From Trichobilharzia szidati (Eukaryota; Platyhelminthes; Trematoda; Strigeidida; Schistosomatidae), in assembly GCA_944472155.2 (NCBI GenBank), contig OX235271.1:100763256-100827255 (forward strand): 64,000 bases of DNA, written 5' to 3'. Below are positions 22,311 to 33,019 of this stretch, piece after piece. Every line of letters starts with the position of its first letter. Within the stretch, counting starts at the first letter, position 1. Under the pieces are notes generated by a model that was given only the letters and a program-made list of their open reading frames with translations, made no database searches and was not told the origin of the DNA. The translations under genes and the position numbers were made by a program.

Positions 22311-22835
22311 TTTTATAGCTTAGGTACACAGATTTCATAAGGCATACTATTTTTCTGTCATCTTTTCACTGTAAGTATGGTCCACAAAAGACATGAAACT
22401 ATTAGAATGATTCAAATTCATCGGGGACTCCGAAGATATTCTGTGGAAATTTGTTCAGACCACCCTGAAAGAAAATATGGTGACAAATATCCTTAAATGA
22501 TGGTTTCCCGCTAATAATCTATTTGAACGCAATATAAAACCGGCGTCATTTTGAAAGAGGCAACTTACGTGATGGATCGCCTAAATAAATGGTTTGAAAA
22601 TATTATATGGACCATTCCTAATTAGAGAACCATAGCACAGTTTCATTTCATCATTTGGCTGTTTTTCATATCACAAATCAAATGTACTATACCTGAGGAA
22701 ACATGTTGATTCTATAGATTCAAAACTTGATGAAAGAAGAGCATATAATACTGAAGTGATGATCAACGTTCACATTTGTTATACAGGTGCATACATCTTG
22801 ACATGTTAACACATTTCATATCATCCTTCAATTAG
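22311..22835 (-). repeat. Tandem-unit segment R, copy R1
   Basis: Homologous to R0 and R2 at roughly 88-90 percent. It lacks the stretch with GAGCTAGTGGTCTACAAC that R0 and R2 share, so R0 and R2 are closer to each other here. Followed directly by segment S1. Confidence 0.75.
22569..22580 (-). CDS. 12-nt micro-exon, paralogue in R1
   Basis: Minus strand: CATTTATTTAG|GCGATCCATCAC|GTAAGTTGCC. See the R0 copy at 18643-18654 for the comparison. Confidence 0.55.
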
Positions 22836-23634
22836 ACAAAATCAAAGACTAAATATGTGATGAACATTTGCTTTTAAACATGAATCCTCTAGTGAGGCTG
22901 AACACGAATCGTACTCCTGTGATTCCAATTCTGGTATGCGTTTACCGCATTATGAATGCAGCTTTGTGATTCGTGCTGAGTGATGGAAATCAAGTTGGGG
23001 GAGAGTGCAGACGCTGTATGGATTTTATGCCACAACAATGGTTTCCTCAACGAGTAGACATGTTAAGTGAAGCTCCAATAGAAATGATCTGGAAATTCAC
23101 ATTTGAATTCGGAAGCTGAAATTGGATCACTTGTAAATATTTTTGTCAGCTAACATCATAACTGAAATGAGTGCGACAACAAAATGTAATTGTGCAGCAT
23201 CGGGGTAATAACGGGGCTATTTCGCTAACCTATCAGATGTGACATGAATTCATGGAATTGGTAGAGAATTGTGTGGATGTTCTCGTAACAAAATAGAGAA
23301 ATGTATTAACCCACAATATTTTAACATCGTGTCACTTTCATCACATATACGTGAATTCTAAACCAGCAAGCCGTTGGATCAGGGTGTACTTTGATTTTCA
23401 AAATCACGGAAACTACAGTATAGAAGCTCACACTGATGTGCAGCATAATGAGTAAGTATACTACTTTATGGCAAGCGGTGTCGTACTTAGACATAAAGAC
23501 ATTTCGTTTACACAGCTTATTATTTTGTGATAAGTTAAGAATTAGTAACATGATGTGTGTTGTTCCATTTGAAGTAGTGTCCACAATAGGAGTAGTTTCT
23601 GTGATGTTACTGTCTCACATAAGAACCACACATT
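22836..23634 (-). repeat. Segment S1, nearly identical to 32221-33019
   Basis: About 785 bp in which I find one mismatch by eye against S2 (AACACG versus AAAACG near 22912), in contrast to the about 10 percent divergence of the adjoining R segments. Ends at CTCACATAAG, after which the flanks diverge. Open frames inside are identical in both copies but have no coding character. Confidence 0.85.
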
Positions 23635-24029
23635 AAAAAAATAACAGTGATAGTCATAGCTTTGTTCTGAACTGTGTTTACTTTATGTGCACGGTTTTCG
23701 GAAGTTTTTGGCATGGTATTTTCTCTTCCTCTAGGATCTTCCAATGAAAGATTAATTGACAGCAGATAATGTGACACAGGTCTATCTGACCTGAAGCGCA
23801 AGATCAATCCATTATGATCTCTTCTTTTTCTCCTTCAAAAAGTACACGACATTTGTTGAATTCCAATTATAAAAAGTCCAGGGAGATTTTCTTGATATCG
23901 AGAGGGTCTGATTTCATCACCAAAACTGAAGGTATCTCGGTAATTTTGATGTGAATAAGATTAGTGTTCGAAATGACGCGCGCTAGTGAAAGCCTTCGGG
24001 AAGGCACTCATCTGATGTGTCTTCTTCCT
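23635..24029. other. Spacer between segment S1 and the RTE
   Basis: Not shared with the second unit. Just before the RTE start there is a short perfect hairpin, GCCTTCGGGAAGGC, that could belong to the RTE 5' untranslated region. No gene seen. Confidence 0.4.
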
Positions 24030-24337
24030 ATGTAGGCGAAAATAACAGTAGGGACATGGAATGTTCTTAGAATGTACGCAACCAAAGAAATAAGAAGATA
24101 TGGTATAGAAGTGCTGGGAATCTGCGAGAGCATATGGGATGGATATGGACTGTCAGAATTGTCAACTGGAGAGTCATTAATCTAATCCGGTCTCCCAGAC
24201 GACAACCATGAGCACTGTGGTGCAGTGAGTGGCTATAATGACGTCAACAGTAGCAGCCAGTGCCCTAATGCAGTGGGAACCAATTTCATCCTGCAGGATC
24301 ATGACAGCAAGACTCAACTCAAGAGGAAGGTGGGAAG

Positions 24338-24682
24338 GTGACAGTTATCCAATGCTGCGCGCCTACAAACAACGCGGAACAAGAAAAGAAGAAAGATTTT
24401 AACCGACAATTACAAACAGTAATGGACAACATCCCAAATGGAGACATCAGAATCCTTATGGGCGATATAAACGCCAAACTGGGAGCAGATAATACAGGAA
24501 GAAAACTCATCATGGGTCGACAGGCTCTCGGGGAAGTGAATGTGAACGGAGAATCATTCTTAGACTCCTGCGCCCCCAACGATTTGGTGATCGGAGGTAG
24601 CGTGTATAAACACAAGGGTATACACAAAGCAACATGGATTCCGCCTGATGGATACACCACAAACCAAACAGACTTCACATGA
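24338..24682 (+). pseudogene. RTE endonuclease fragment
   Basis: An open stretch of 114 codons within the APE-like endonuclease. It starts MTVIQCCAPTNNAEQEKKKD (the usual T-I-Q-C-Y-A-P-T motif has Cys for Tyr), contains ILMGDINAKLGADNTG with the metal-site Asp and Asn, and stops after TTNQTDF, where the intact copy reads KNQIDFISI. The SDHYLV His motif lies downstream in another frame. Confidence 0.75.
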
Positions 24683-25708
24683 ATGTTGCTCAAGGAAGTG
24701 GAGATGCAGCTGGTATGCTGGACACAAAGTCGAGAAGAGGAGCAGATGCGGGCTCACACCATCATCTAGTTTAAGGAACGTTCAGGGTGAATCTGGAGTC
24801 CATGAAAATAACTGGAGATAAGCCACTGCAATTCAAGTTCAACATTCAGAAATTGAGGGACAAAACTACAAGGGATGCCTTTGCTACAGATCATATCAGA
24901 GCAAAGTAGCACACCCTACGTGTTACCACCGAGGAAACCTGTGTGGAAGAACATTGGAACTCTCTCAAGATGTTATTCAAGAAAATGTGTGCAACTGTTC
25001 TAGGAAGAAGGAAGGGACAAGACAAGGAATGCCTGTCAACGGGCACCTACCTGGAAGCTAATAGAAGCGAGGAGAGGGAGATGGTGAAAGAAAAGATGAC
25101 TCAATGCAAAGATGGACAACAGAAGGAGAAGCTGAGTTCAATGTACACTGCACTGAATCAAGAAGGACGTGAAGAAGAGCGCTCGAATAGACAAACGATA
25201 ATTCTACGACACACTGGCAACTGAAGCAGAACAGGAAATTAGCAGTTAAAAGAGGCCTAAGGACACTATATGAGATAACCATGTCTCTATCCGGGAAGAG
25301 ATCAACCTAGACGATGAAACCTATAAAAGATGCTCAAGGGAACCTGATTACCAAGGATGAGAGACAAATAAAACAATGGGCTGATCACTTTAAAGTACTC
25401 TAGAATCGATCACCACGAGCAACTTGTTCAGACATACCACCAACAGCACACACAGAACTGCTTGCCAGTGGACACCAGTCCTCCAACGAAAGAATAAATC
25501 CTGAATGCGATCAAGCTACTGAAGGTTGGAGAGGCAGCAGGACCAGATGGCATCCCTCCCGAAGCACTGAAAACGGACTCAGACACTGTCGCAGATGTGC
25601 TAACCACATTACTGCAAAATGTTTAGAAGCAAGGAAAGGTTCCTACTGATTGGAAGAAAGGATGGCTGACTTGTCAATGTATCAGAGAATGGCGGCATAC
25701 GCCAGCCT

Positions 25709-26263
25709 TTGCAAGAAGTGGCGTGGAATCATGCTGTTGTCCACGCCAAGCAAACTACTAAGTGGTGTCATCCTGGAGAGAATAAAGGGATGCAATGGAT
25801 ACAAAACTGCATCAGACCGGGACAAACTGGATTAAGGAAAGGCATATCATGTGCTAGTCAAATTGCAATTCTACGCATCGTCATCACACAACAAAGCATA
25901 GAATGGCAGTCGAACCTCTACATCAACTTCATCGACTTCGAAAAGGCTTTCGATAGTGCAGCGTTAACCGAGAAATCATTCGGAAACTGCTTCCACACTA
26001 TGGAGTACAGTTTTATTAACCTCATACAACAGCTATATGACAATGCCATATGTCAGGTGATCTACAACGGGAAACTCAGTAACGCGTTCGAAATGAATAC
26101 AGGTATAATTCAAGGCTACTTAGCATCACTAATGATATTCCTATTTGTAGTGGATTGGATTGTGCGTCACACTGTGTGGAATGAGAAAACAGGAATGCGC
26201 TGGACCACCGATCAAAAACACTATAGAAGATCTGGATTTCGTATGTGGATGATTTATGTTTAG
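25709..26263 (+). pseudogene. RTE reverse transcriptase fragment
   Basis: An open stretch of 184 codons covering RT fingers and palm. It holds the QSNLYINFIDFEKAFDSA core (first catalytic Asp) and the MNTGIIQGYLASLMIF segment, where the family motif is RQGCLLSPMIF. It ends in the wrong frame just before the F-A-D-D box: the nucleotides of that box remain (GTGGATGATTTATG) but are shifted. RT activity is impossible from this copy. Confidence 0.75.
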
Positions 26264-27159
26264 TGTCACAGAAACCCGAAGACTTGCAGGCGAAAAGCAA
26301 CAAACTGGCTGTAAAGGTGAGGCAGACAGCGAAGACAGGACTGCAGGTGAACGGAGGTAAGACGCAGGTGATGAAGATAACCAACCAACAACACCAAACA
26401 GCATCAACAGGAGAAATTTGAGAGAGATCAATTCCTCCACTTATCTGGCTGGAAAGCTTCGTTTCCACCACAAGCGGAACGGATGAGAATGCCAAGACCA
26501 GAATCGGAAAGCTGAGGCAGACCTTCATCAATCTAAAATCAGTCTGAAAATATACACAGCACAAAGGACAAGATAAAGATTTTCAACACAATCGCCAAGT
26601 CTGTCTTTCTATAGAAAGACAAATGGGGGTCAGAAACGTGGCCTAGGAATCTCGAAAGGCATTTCTAGCAGCTGGTTGTAGACTTTCATCAACAGTTGAT
26701 TCCACTGGCTCCATATTTAAGATCAAACAGTCAGAAAGAACTGGCGACAAAAAACTATGGGAACGAACCAACCAAGTGCCGATTGCTCAACAAAGATGTA
26801 GGATAAAATGGAGATGGATGGAATGGACATACGTTGAGGAGGCCATCGAATGACACCGCGCGCAACGCAGGTCATAGTTCGAGTGGAATCCGAATGGGAA
26901 GCGACGAGTGGGTTGTCGATTTGAGGGTGACATGAAGGAGATCGTGCGAGGAGGATATAAGAAATTATGGGCAATCGTGGACTCAGCCGAAGTGGACAGC
27001 AGAAAGTAGAAGAAAGTGGAGACATGTTGTTGAAGCTCTGTGTTCCGCTGGGAACCCAAGGTAATAATAATAATAGTAATAATAATAATCTCTATTATAT
27101 CTATAATATCAACATATGGTTTAACAGACTCAATAATTTGTTTATAATTTGTTACTTAC

Positions 27160-27162
27160 CCT
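27160..27162 (-). CDS. Possible 3-nt micro-exon, X2
   Basis: Same arrangement as 20370-20372 (GACAG|AGG|GTAAGTAAC). Confidence 0.2.
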
Positions 27163-29144
27163 CTGTCGAAGTGCAGTATGGTGGAAGTGAAATGAAAGTA
27201 ATTACATGAAAAATATTTTCACATGATTAAATCACAGTCAATTTCTTAACAAACATTTTCCAAGTTGAAATGTGAACTAAGCAGTCACATAGATATGCTA
27301 TCAGCATCATGTATTATATGTCATATATATATATAATTTTTATTGCAATTATTATCATTATAAATATTATTATTTTTCGTCATAATTTATGCCCTTCATG
27401 GAAACATTCTCTCATTACTATCGAATTTTTCGTTTATACTATCCGGATTTATTATTAGTGATATTATCTCTCCTCTCAATATATGTCTCCACCTGTTTCA
27501 TATATAAATGTTTATATAAAACTGAAGTTTATTAGTATAAAACCACTTTATGTAATCTCTTTGTTTAGAAAATCAAAACGTGTTTCTTTTTCCAAATGTT
27601 TCGCTGAGTGAGCCTGGAAGTTTGCGACGTCAGTGGTCTAGATGCTTATAAAATTTCATACCTTTATTAGGGTTGATATTCCCGCGATGCAGCCGATGAT
27701 TGCACATATTTAGATCTTAAGAATGATGGTTTCATTGACTTCTGTTTGCCACAAGTAGATCTAAGTGTCTGAGTAACTGACGATTATCAGAATATTTTAC
27801 TTAAGGAAGTGATCATGAGAAATACATTCTCAAATCAGCACTAAAGCCAGCATTCTAGATTTTATTGTGATGAGAAAAATTTGGGAACTAATGCAAACTA
27901 CAATTTTACAGCCGTACATTTCGCTTCATATGGCGAATACTACCGTCTTGCTAATTAACTGCAAACGATCTTCCGAGCCCAGTATGCTGATTATAGTCAT
28001 TATCTAGATAACCACGTGAACGAAGTTGGATAATTATGTGAATACCTTCATACGACTGTAAGAAATAAATTATTCACAAAAGCTTATCCGTGTTATACGA
28101 ATGCCAGTTCATTGGATATTCTGCCATGAATATAAAGGGAAATTCTATCTACAGAATAGTGGATGGATTTCATTCAGTCTTTCAAATTTACGAGGAACGT
28201 AAAAATTTCATTGGACGGAATTACTAACCACGAAAAATAGGTAATATAACTGAATGTTGTCCACCGAATTCAATCAGTGAATATTTCAGATGTAAGACAG
28301 GAAGAAACGATCAAAGTGATACATGAGTATTCAATTAGATTCCTTGGTGGATAAAATCTTTTTTTGGTGTCTCTGGAATTTCAATGGATTTAGAGTGTTT
28401 AACATATCTGTCTTTTTTCGCCTTTGGTCTCTGTAGCAGAGTATTTTTAAAATCTGAATGGTTCAGCTTAAAACTTAAATCAATTAATCTTTCATAGAAA
28501 GTTTCTTAGTTAATTTGACTTGAAGTTTCTGAGAGGGAATCAAATATATATCAGCAAGATAGAAAAAGAAGAGCTCCATTTATATCATACAAAAATCTGC
28601 TTACCTTTAAAAATTTTTTTTATTTTGTCCAGCCAACCCTCTTTATAGGATAAATCAATGAAAACTGCAACATTACCGTGTGTACATATGGAAAAATGAC
28701 ACAATATAAATCTACACATGTAGGTCTAGCCAGAGGGATGATGTGTGAATAAATACCAGTAGATTTGAATCAACACGAAACTGTATTTGAAATATTTAAA
28801 AAGGTTTGTAGCAGGTTTAAAAGAGATGATAATCCTTAATGCTTCATTATAGACGCTCTGTTTCAGAACCTGGTGATATTATCATTCAGATCATCGCTCT
28901 TGTAAATCAGTGGTTGACATAAAAACATTCTAAGCTAAATGCGATATGCATTTAACATGGAGGTTATTTGAGACAAAATTCCAAGAGTTACCTGCATACA
29001 GAGTGACTGACTTCAGATCTGTTTACTTTTTGAAGTTATTAGGACTGCTGTTTGCACTTTCTTTTCCGTAATATGTTCCCCTAGTTATAGTCCAGTTATA
29101 TGACACATACTAGATATAGGCTTATTTAATGTAATTTATCGTAG

Positions 29145-29211
29145 CAGCTTCGTTCTCATTAATTAAGAGTGAAATCCAGAAGAGCAGCACTACTCGTTTG
29201 TAGATGTTCAT
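29145..29211 (-). pseudogene. Signal-peptide first exon of MEG-like gene, X2 copy, donor lost
   Basis: Encodes the same MNIYKRVVLLFWISLLINEN signal as X1, with synonymous or no change. The donor position again reads CTACGATAAATT instead of GTATGT. X1 and X2 share this loss, so the mutation predates their duplication. Conservation of the signal peptide without its donor suggests either recent decay or use of another downstream donor after an in-frame stop. Confidence 0.6.
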
Positions 29212-29480
29212 TGTGATTGAAGTGAATTAAAAAAATTAACACAAATAGGACATTCAGAATAGTTGAGAAAGAAAACAAGATTAGAACGAGAATTCTACGT
29301 AAAATAGCAACTGGGGGTAATTCGAAGTATCACATGTCGCAGCACTTCACTTAAAATCAAATAAAGCTTTCGATGTCAAGACAGATTATTGTGAACATAA
29401 AGGACTATGTATACTGCGGATCCAACATCGGATCTTGTGCTCCATTGGCGAGTATTCTACTACTGCACCATCTATGTTTT

Positions 29481-30045
29481 TCCTAGGTTGAGTAGACAGA
29501 TTTCATAAGAGATACTATTTCTCTGTCATCTTTTCACTGTAAGTATGGTCCACACAAGTGATGAAACCATTAAGATGATTCAAATTCATCGGGGACTCTG
29601 AAGATAATCTGTGGAAATTTGTTCAGACCACTCTGAGCTAGTGGTCTACAACAACCTTGTCTGAAAGAAAATACGTTGACGAAGTATGCTAAGTATCCTT
29701 AAATAATGGTTTCCCGCTAATAATCTATTTGAACGCAATATAAAACCGGAGTCATTTGAAAAAGACAACTTACGTAATGGATTGGCTTAATAAATGGTTT
29801 GAAAATATAACATGAACTATTTCCATTTACAGAACCACAGGGCAGTTTCATTTCATCATTTGGCCTTTTTCATATTACAGATCATATGTACTGTACTTGA
29901 GGAAACATGTTGATTGTATAGATTGAAAACTTGATAGAAGAAGAGCATGTTATGCTGAAGTGATGATCAATACTCACATTTGTTATACAAGCTTATACAT
30001 CTTGATATGATAACATATCTCATATTCTCCTTCAGTTAGATAAAA
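29481..30045 (-). repeat. Tandem-unit segment R, copy R2
   Basis: Homologous to R0 and R1. Ends at TTAGATAAAA, where the PLE begins; the sequence that follows in R1 resumes at 32221. Confidence 0.75.
29774..29785 (-). CDS. 12-nt micro-exon, paralogue in R2
   Basis: Minus strand: CCATTTATTAAG|CCAATCCATTAC|GTAAGTTGTC. See 18643-18654. Confidence 0.55.
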
Positions 30046-32220
30046 AAAAGCCAGATGCCATCCCTAACATAGTAGTACCACTACGTTCAGTAGATAAGAC
30101 TCAGTGTGCATTAACTCTTAAGTAACAAAAGAAGGCACAGTCAAACTTAGCAAAATCGGGAAGATTAACTCTAATTAGTCCTAAAAAGGATGAAAACATT
30201 GTTATCACAATAGCTGATAGAGGAAACTCTACAATGGTTTCGGATAAATCTGATTAAATAAAGATAGTCACTGAACACATTGAAACGAGTTCAAATGAGC
30301 AAATTAAGAAGCCTGTAGATACAGTGAGGAATAAGATTAAGGAATCTACAGCTATCACCGTGTGAGTCTAAATATTTTTATTTAGTGCCTAAAAGTAATA
30401 ACACTATTTGAATATATGGTACTGTCAAAATACATAAACTAGTTTACCCTATAAAACCAATAGTAGATTACAGAAGTACGCCTACATATGAATTATCAAA
30501 ACACTTAGCTCTAATACTATGTCCCAATAGAAATCATTCAAACTCTAGGCTAATTAATTCATATGAAGTGAAAGAGAAACTAAATAACATTCAATTAGAG
30601 AATAATGAAACAATGGTTAGTTTTGATATAACTAGTCTTTACACTAATATACCAATAAATATGGCCATAGAAGCGGTTAAAATGGAACTAACTTCTGATC
30701 TCAAACTTAGTCATAGAACATAGCTGCCTATTGAGAAAATTATTTTAGGAATTCAGTTATGCCTCACTTCTACTGTCTTTTAATTGCAGGGCAAAATATA
30801 TAGATAAAAAGAAGGTGCAGCAATGGGATCATATGTATCCCCAATCGTAGCTGGGAAAACAAGGCCCCTAGTACATGTCATCATACTCCGAAAATATGGT
30901 GGAGATATGTGAATAACACTTTCACAGTGTTACAGACAGAACGTGTCTGTAGTCCCTTCATACATATAAACTCAATAGTAGAAGAAATGAAATTTACATT
31001 TGAATCAGAAAATGAGCAAGGAGAATTAGCTATGTTAGGTTGTAAAATAAAATAAACAGAAGGTAAACTTCACACTAGCGTTTATAAAAAACAACGCATT
31101 CTAATAGATATTCAGACTTTAATTCATCTAATCCATTAACTATCTGTGAAGACAGGCTTAGTTAAGTGTTTAACAAACCGAGCAATGGCACTAAGTAGTA
31201 CAAGAAAAGACCTAAACGATGAAATTAAACAGACAGAAGAAGCGTTGGTGTTGAATAACTATCCTTTAAAATTCATTAGGAAGATTGATAAAGGCCAAAA
31301 TAAAAATAAAAATAATGGTGAAACTAATAATCATAACATAAATAAGAAAGAATATAAGGCGTCTACAGTTATACCAAATAAGGAGATGACATCTGAGACC
31401 CAACGTAGGATTCTCAGTAAAGCAGGAATTATGGTGGCATTCAAACCTACAAACCTACTCAGAGACTAGCTCAGTAGGTTAAAAGACACGGTGGACACAA
31501 TTAGACAGAATAATATAATTTACAAAATACCTTGCAATGACCGTGAGTAAGGTCAACTACATAGGTCAAAATAGTAGATCAGGAGTAGTGAGATTATTAG
31601 AACATAAGAATTTAGCTAAGGTTAGAATGATTGATCCCACGAAGATAAGTAATTTAGAAAAAACTCAGCAATCGCAGTGCACGCATTAACACATGACCAC
31701 ACAGTAGGGTGGGAGAGGGTTAAAATTCTAAGAAGTAATCTATATAGGTGGAGAGAGATTGATTACTGAATCTTGGTTCATAGAGTCTGCACCCAACACA
31801 TGCAACAGAAGTGACTTAACGCAAATATCAGAGATATGGAAGATATCATTACCACCAATCAAATCAGAGGGTAATAAAAATGTTAAAATATATTCAATTC
31901 ACATTATAACATTCTAACAAGTTATTTATTTTACTATAAAAACATCTGATTATATTTGATTGATAACACTAGTATTATTTCCGAATGTACTTTATCTTAT
32001 ATTAATTTTATTCAAATGTCTAGTCAATTTTACTCATGTATATAAGTGGAGCAAAAAGTTGTGTGAGTGACTTGATATGATTATGAGCAATAATTTGTGC
32101 TCAAAACGTCATCAGTTAATATTACTGTATAACACCGTGTGATTTTATCAAAATAAAATTTTATTCATAATTGAGTTATACTCTACCACAGTACCGAAGT
32201 TCTATCGTTATATCAATAAC
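30046..32220 (+). mobile_element. Penelope-like element, defective, with RT and GIY-YIG remnants
   Basis: Inserted into tandem unit 2 between ATAAAA (30040) and ACAAAA (32221), a possible 6-bp target duplication. Reading along the plus strand: N-terminal region with IVVPLRSVDK, the TVKIHKLVYPIKPIVDYRS segment, SFDITSLYTNIPI (PLE RT motif with the first catalytic Asp), and EGAAMGSYVSPIVA. No intact YxDD box follows. Then come the linker, a damaged GIY-YIG domain and the terminal sequence shared with 4630-6073. Several stops occur. The 5' end lacks the inverted arm. Confidence 0.85.
31146..31469 (+). pseudogene. PLE linker between RT and GIY-YIG
   Basis: An open stretch of 107 codons that aligns residue by residue with the minus-strand frame at 5446-5760 (LVKCLTNRA, LNNYPLKFIRKI, KAGIMVAFKPT). 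It stops at LLRD where the sister copy continues LRDKLCRLKD. The nuclease follows in another frame (31500-31800), where VNYIGQ is still legible. Confidence 0.75.
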
Positions 32221-33019
32221 ACAAAATCAAAGACTAAATATGTGATGAACATTTGCTTTTAAACATGAATCCTCTAGTGAGGCTGAAAACGAATCGTACT
32301 CCTGTGATTCCAATTCTGGTATGCGTTTACCGCATTATGAATGCAGCTTTGTGATTCGTGCTGAGTGATGGAAATCAAGTTGGGGGAGAGTGCAGACGCT
32401 GTATGGATTTTATGCCACAACAATGGTTTCCTCAACGAGTAGACATGTTAAGTGAAGCTCCAATAGAAATGATCTGGAAATTCACATTTGAATTCGGAAG
32501 CTGAAATTGGATCACTTGTAAATATTTTTGTCAGCTAACATCATAACTGAAATGAGTGCGACAACAAAATGTAATTGTGCAGCATCGGGGTAATAACGGG
32601 GCTATTTCGCTAACCTATCAGATGTGACATGAATTCATGGAATTGGTAGAGAATTGTGTGGATGTTCTCGTAACAAAATAGAGAAATGTATTAACCCACA
32701 ATATTTTAACATCGTGTCACTTTCATCACATATACGTGAATTCTAAACCAGCAAGCCGTTGGATCAGGGTGTACTTTGATTTTCAAAATCACGGAAACTA
32801 CAGTATAGAAGCTCACACTGATGTGCAGCATAATGAGTAAGTATACTACTTTATGGCAAGCGGTGTCGTACTTAGACATAAAGACATTTCGTTTACACAG
32901 CTTATTATTTTGTGATAAGTTAAGAATTAGTAACATGATGTGTGTTGTTCCATTTGAAGTAGTGTCCACAATAGGAGTAGTTTCTGTGATGTTACTGTCT
33001 CACATAAGGGCCGCACATT
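32221..33019 (-). repeat. Segment S2, nearly identical to 22836-23634
   Basis: The other member of the high-identity pair. Starts exactly at the PLE boundary and ends in CTCACATAAG. Confidence 0.85.

Larger units (their letters stand above)
24030..27075 (+). mobile_element. Near full-length but defective RTE retrotransposon
   Basis: Begins with the endonuclease start (TVGTWNVLRMYATKE at 24044) and covers the APE-type endonuclease, linker, RT and C-terminus, ending in an (AAT)n tail. Recognisable pieces are ILMGDINAKLG (24459), AAGPDGIPPEAL (25535), WRGIMLLSTPSK (25720), FIDFEKAFDS (25925), and MNTGIIQGYLASLMIF (26095), where the expected GCLLSP is mutated. Many stops and frameshifts break the frame. 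The 3' part (from 25978) is the homologue of 19187-20285. Confidence 0.88.
27076..29480 (-). repeat. Tandem-unit segment X, copy X2
   Basis: Collinear with X1. Holds two extra stretches: about 180 bp at 27326-27507, flanked by TATATA runs, and about 180 bp around 28190-28400. The first looks like a small insertion at a TA-rich site; the second may be a deletion in X1. Confidence 0.75.

Noticed and set aside
23321..23584. 87-codon minus-strand frame identical at 32706-32969
   Set aside because: Identity follows from the recent S1/S2 duplication. The frame overlaps others, has no domain and no splice context.
18367..29560. Plus-strand GTAAGTATGG in all three R copies
   Set aside because: Conserved only because the segments are duplicates; no in-frame acceptor precedes it.
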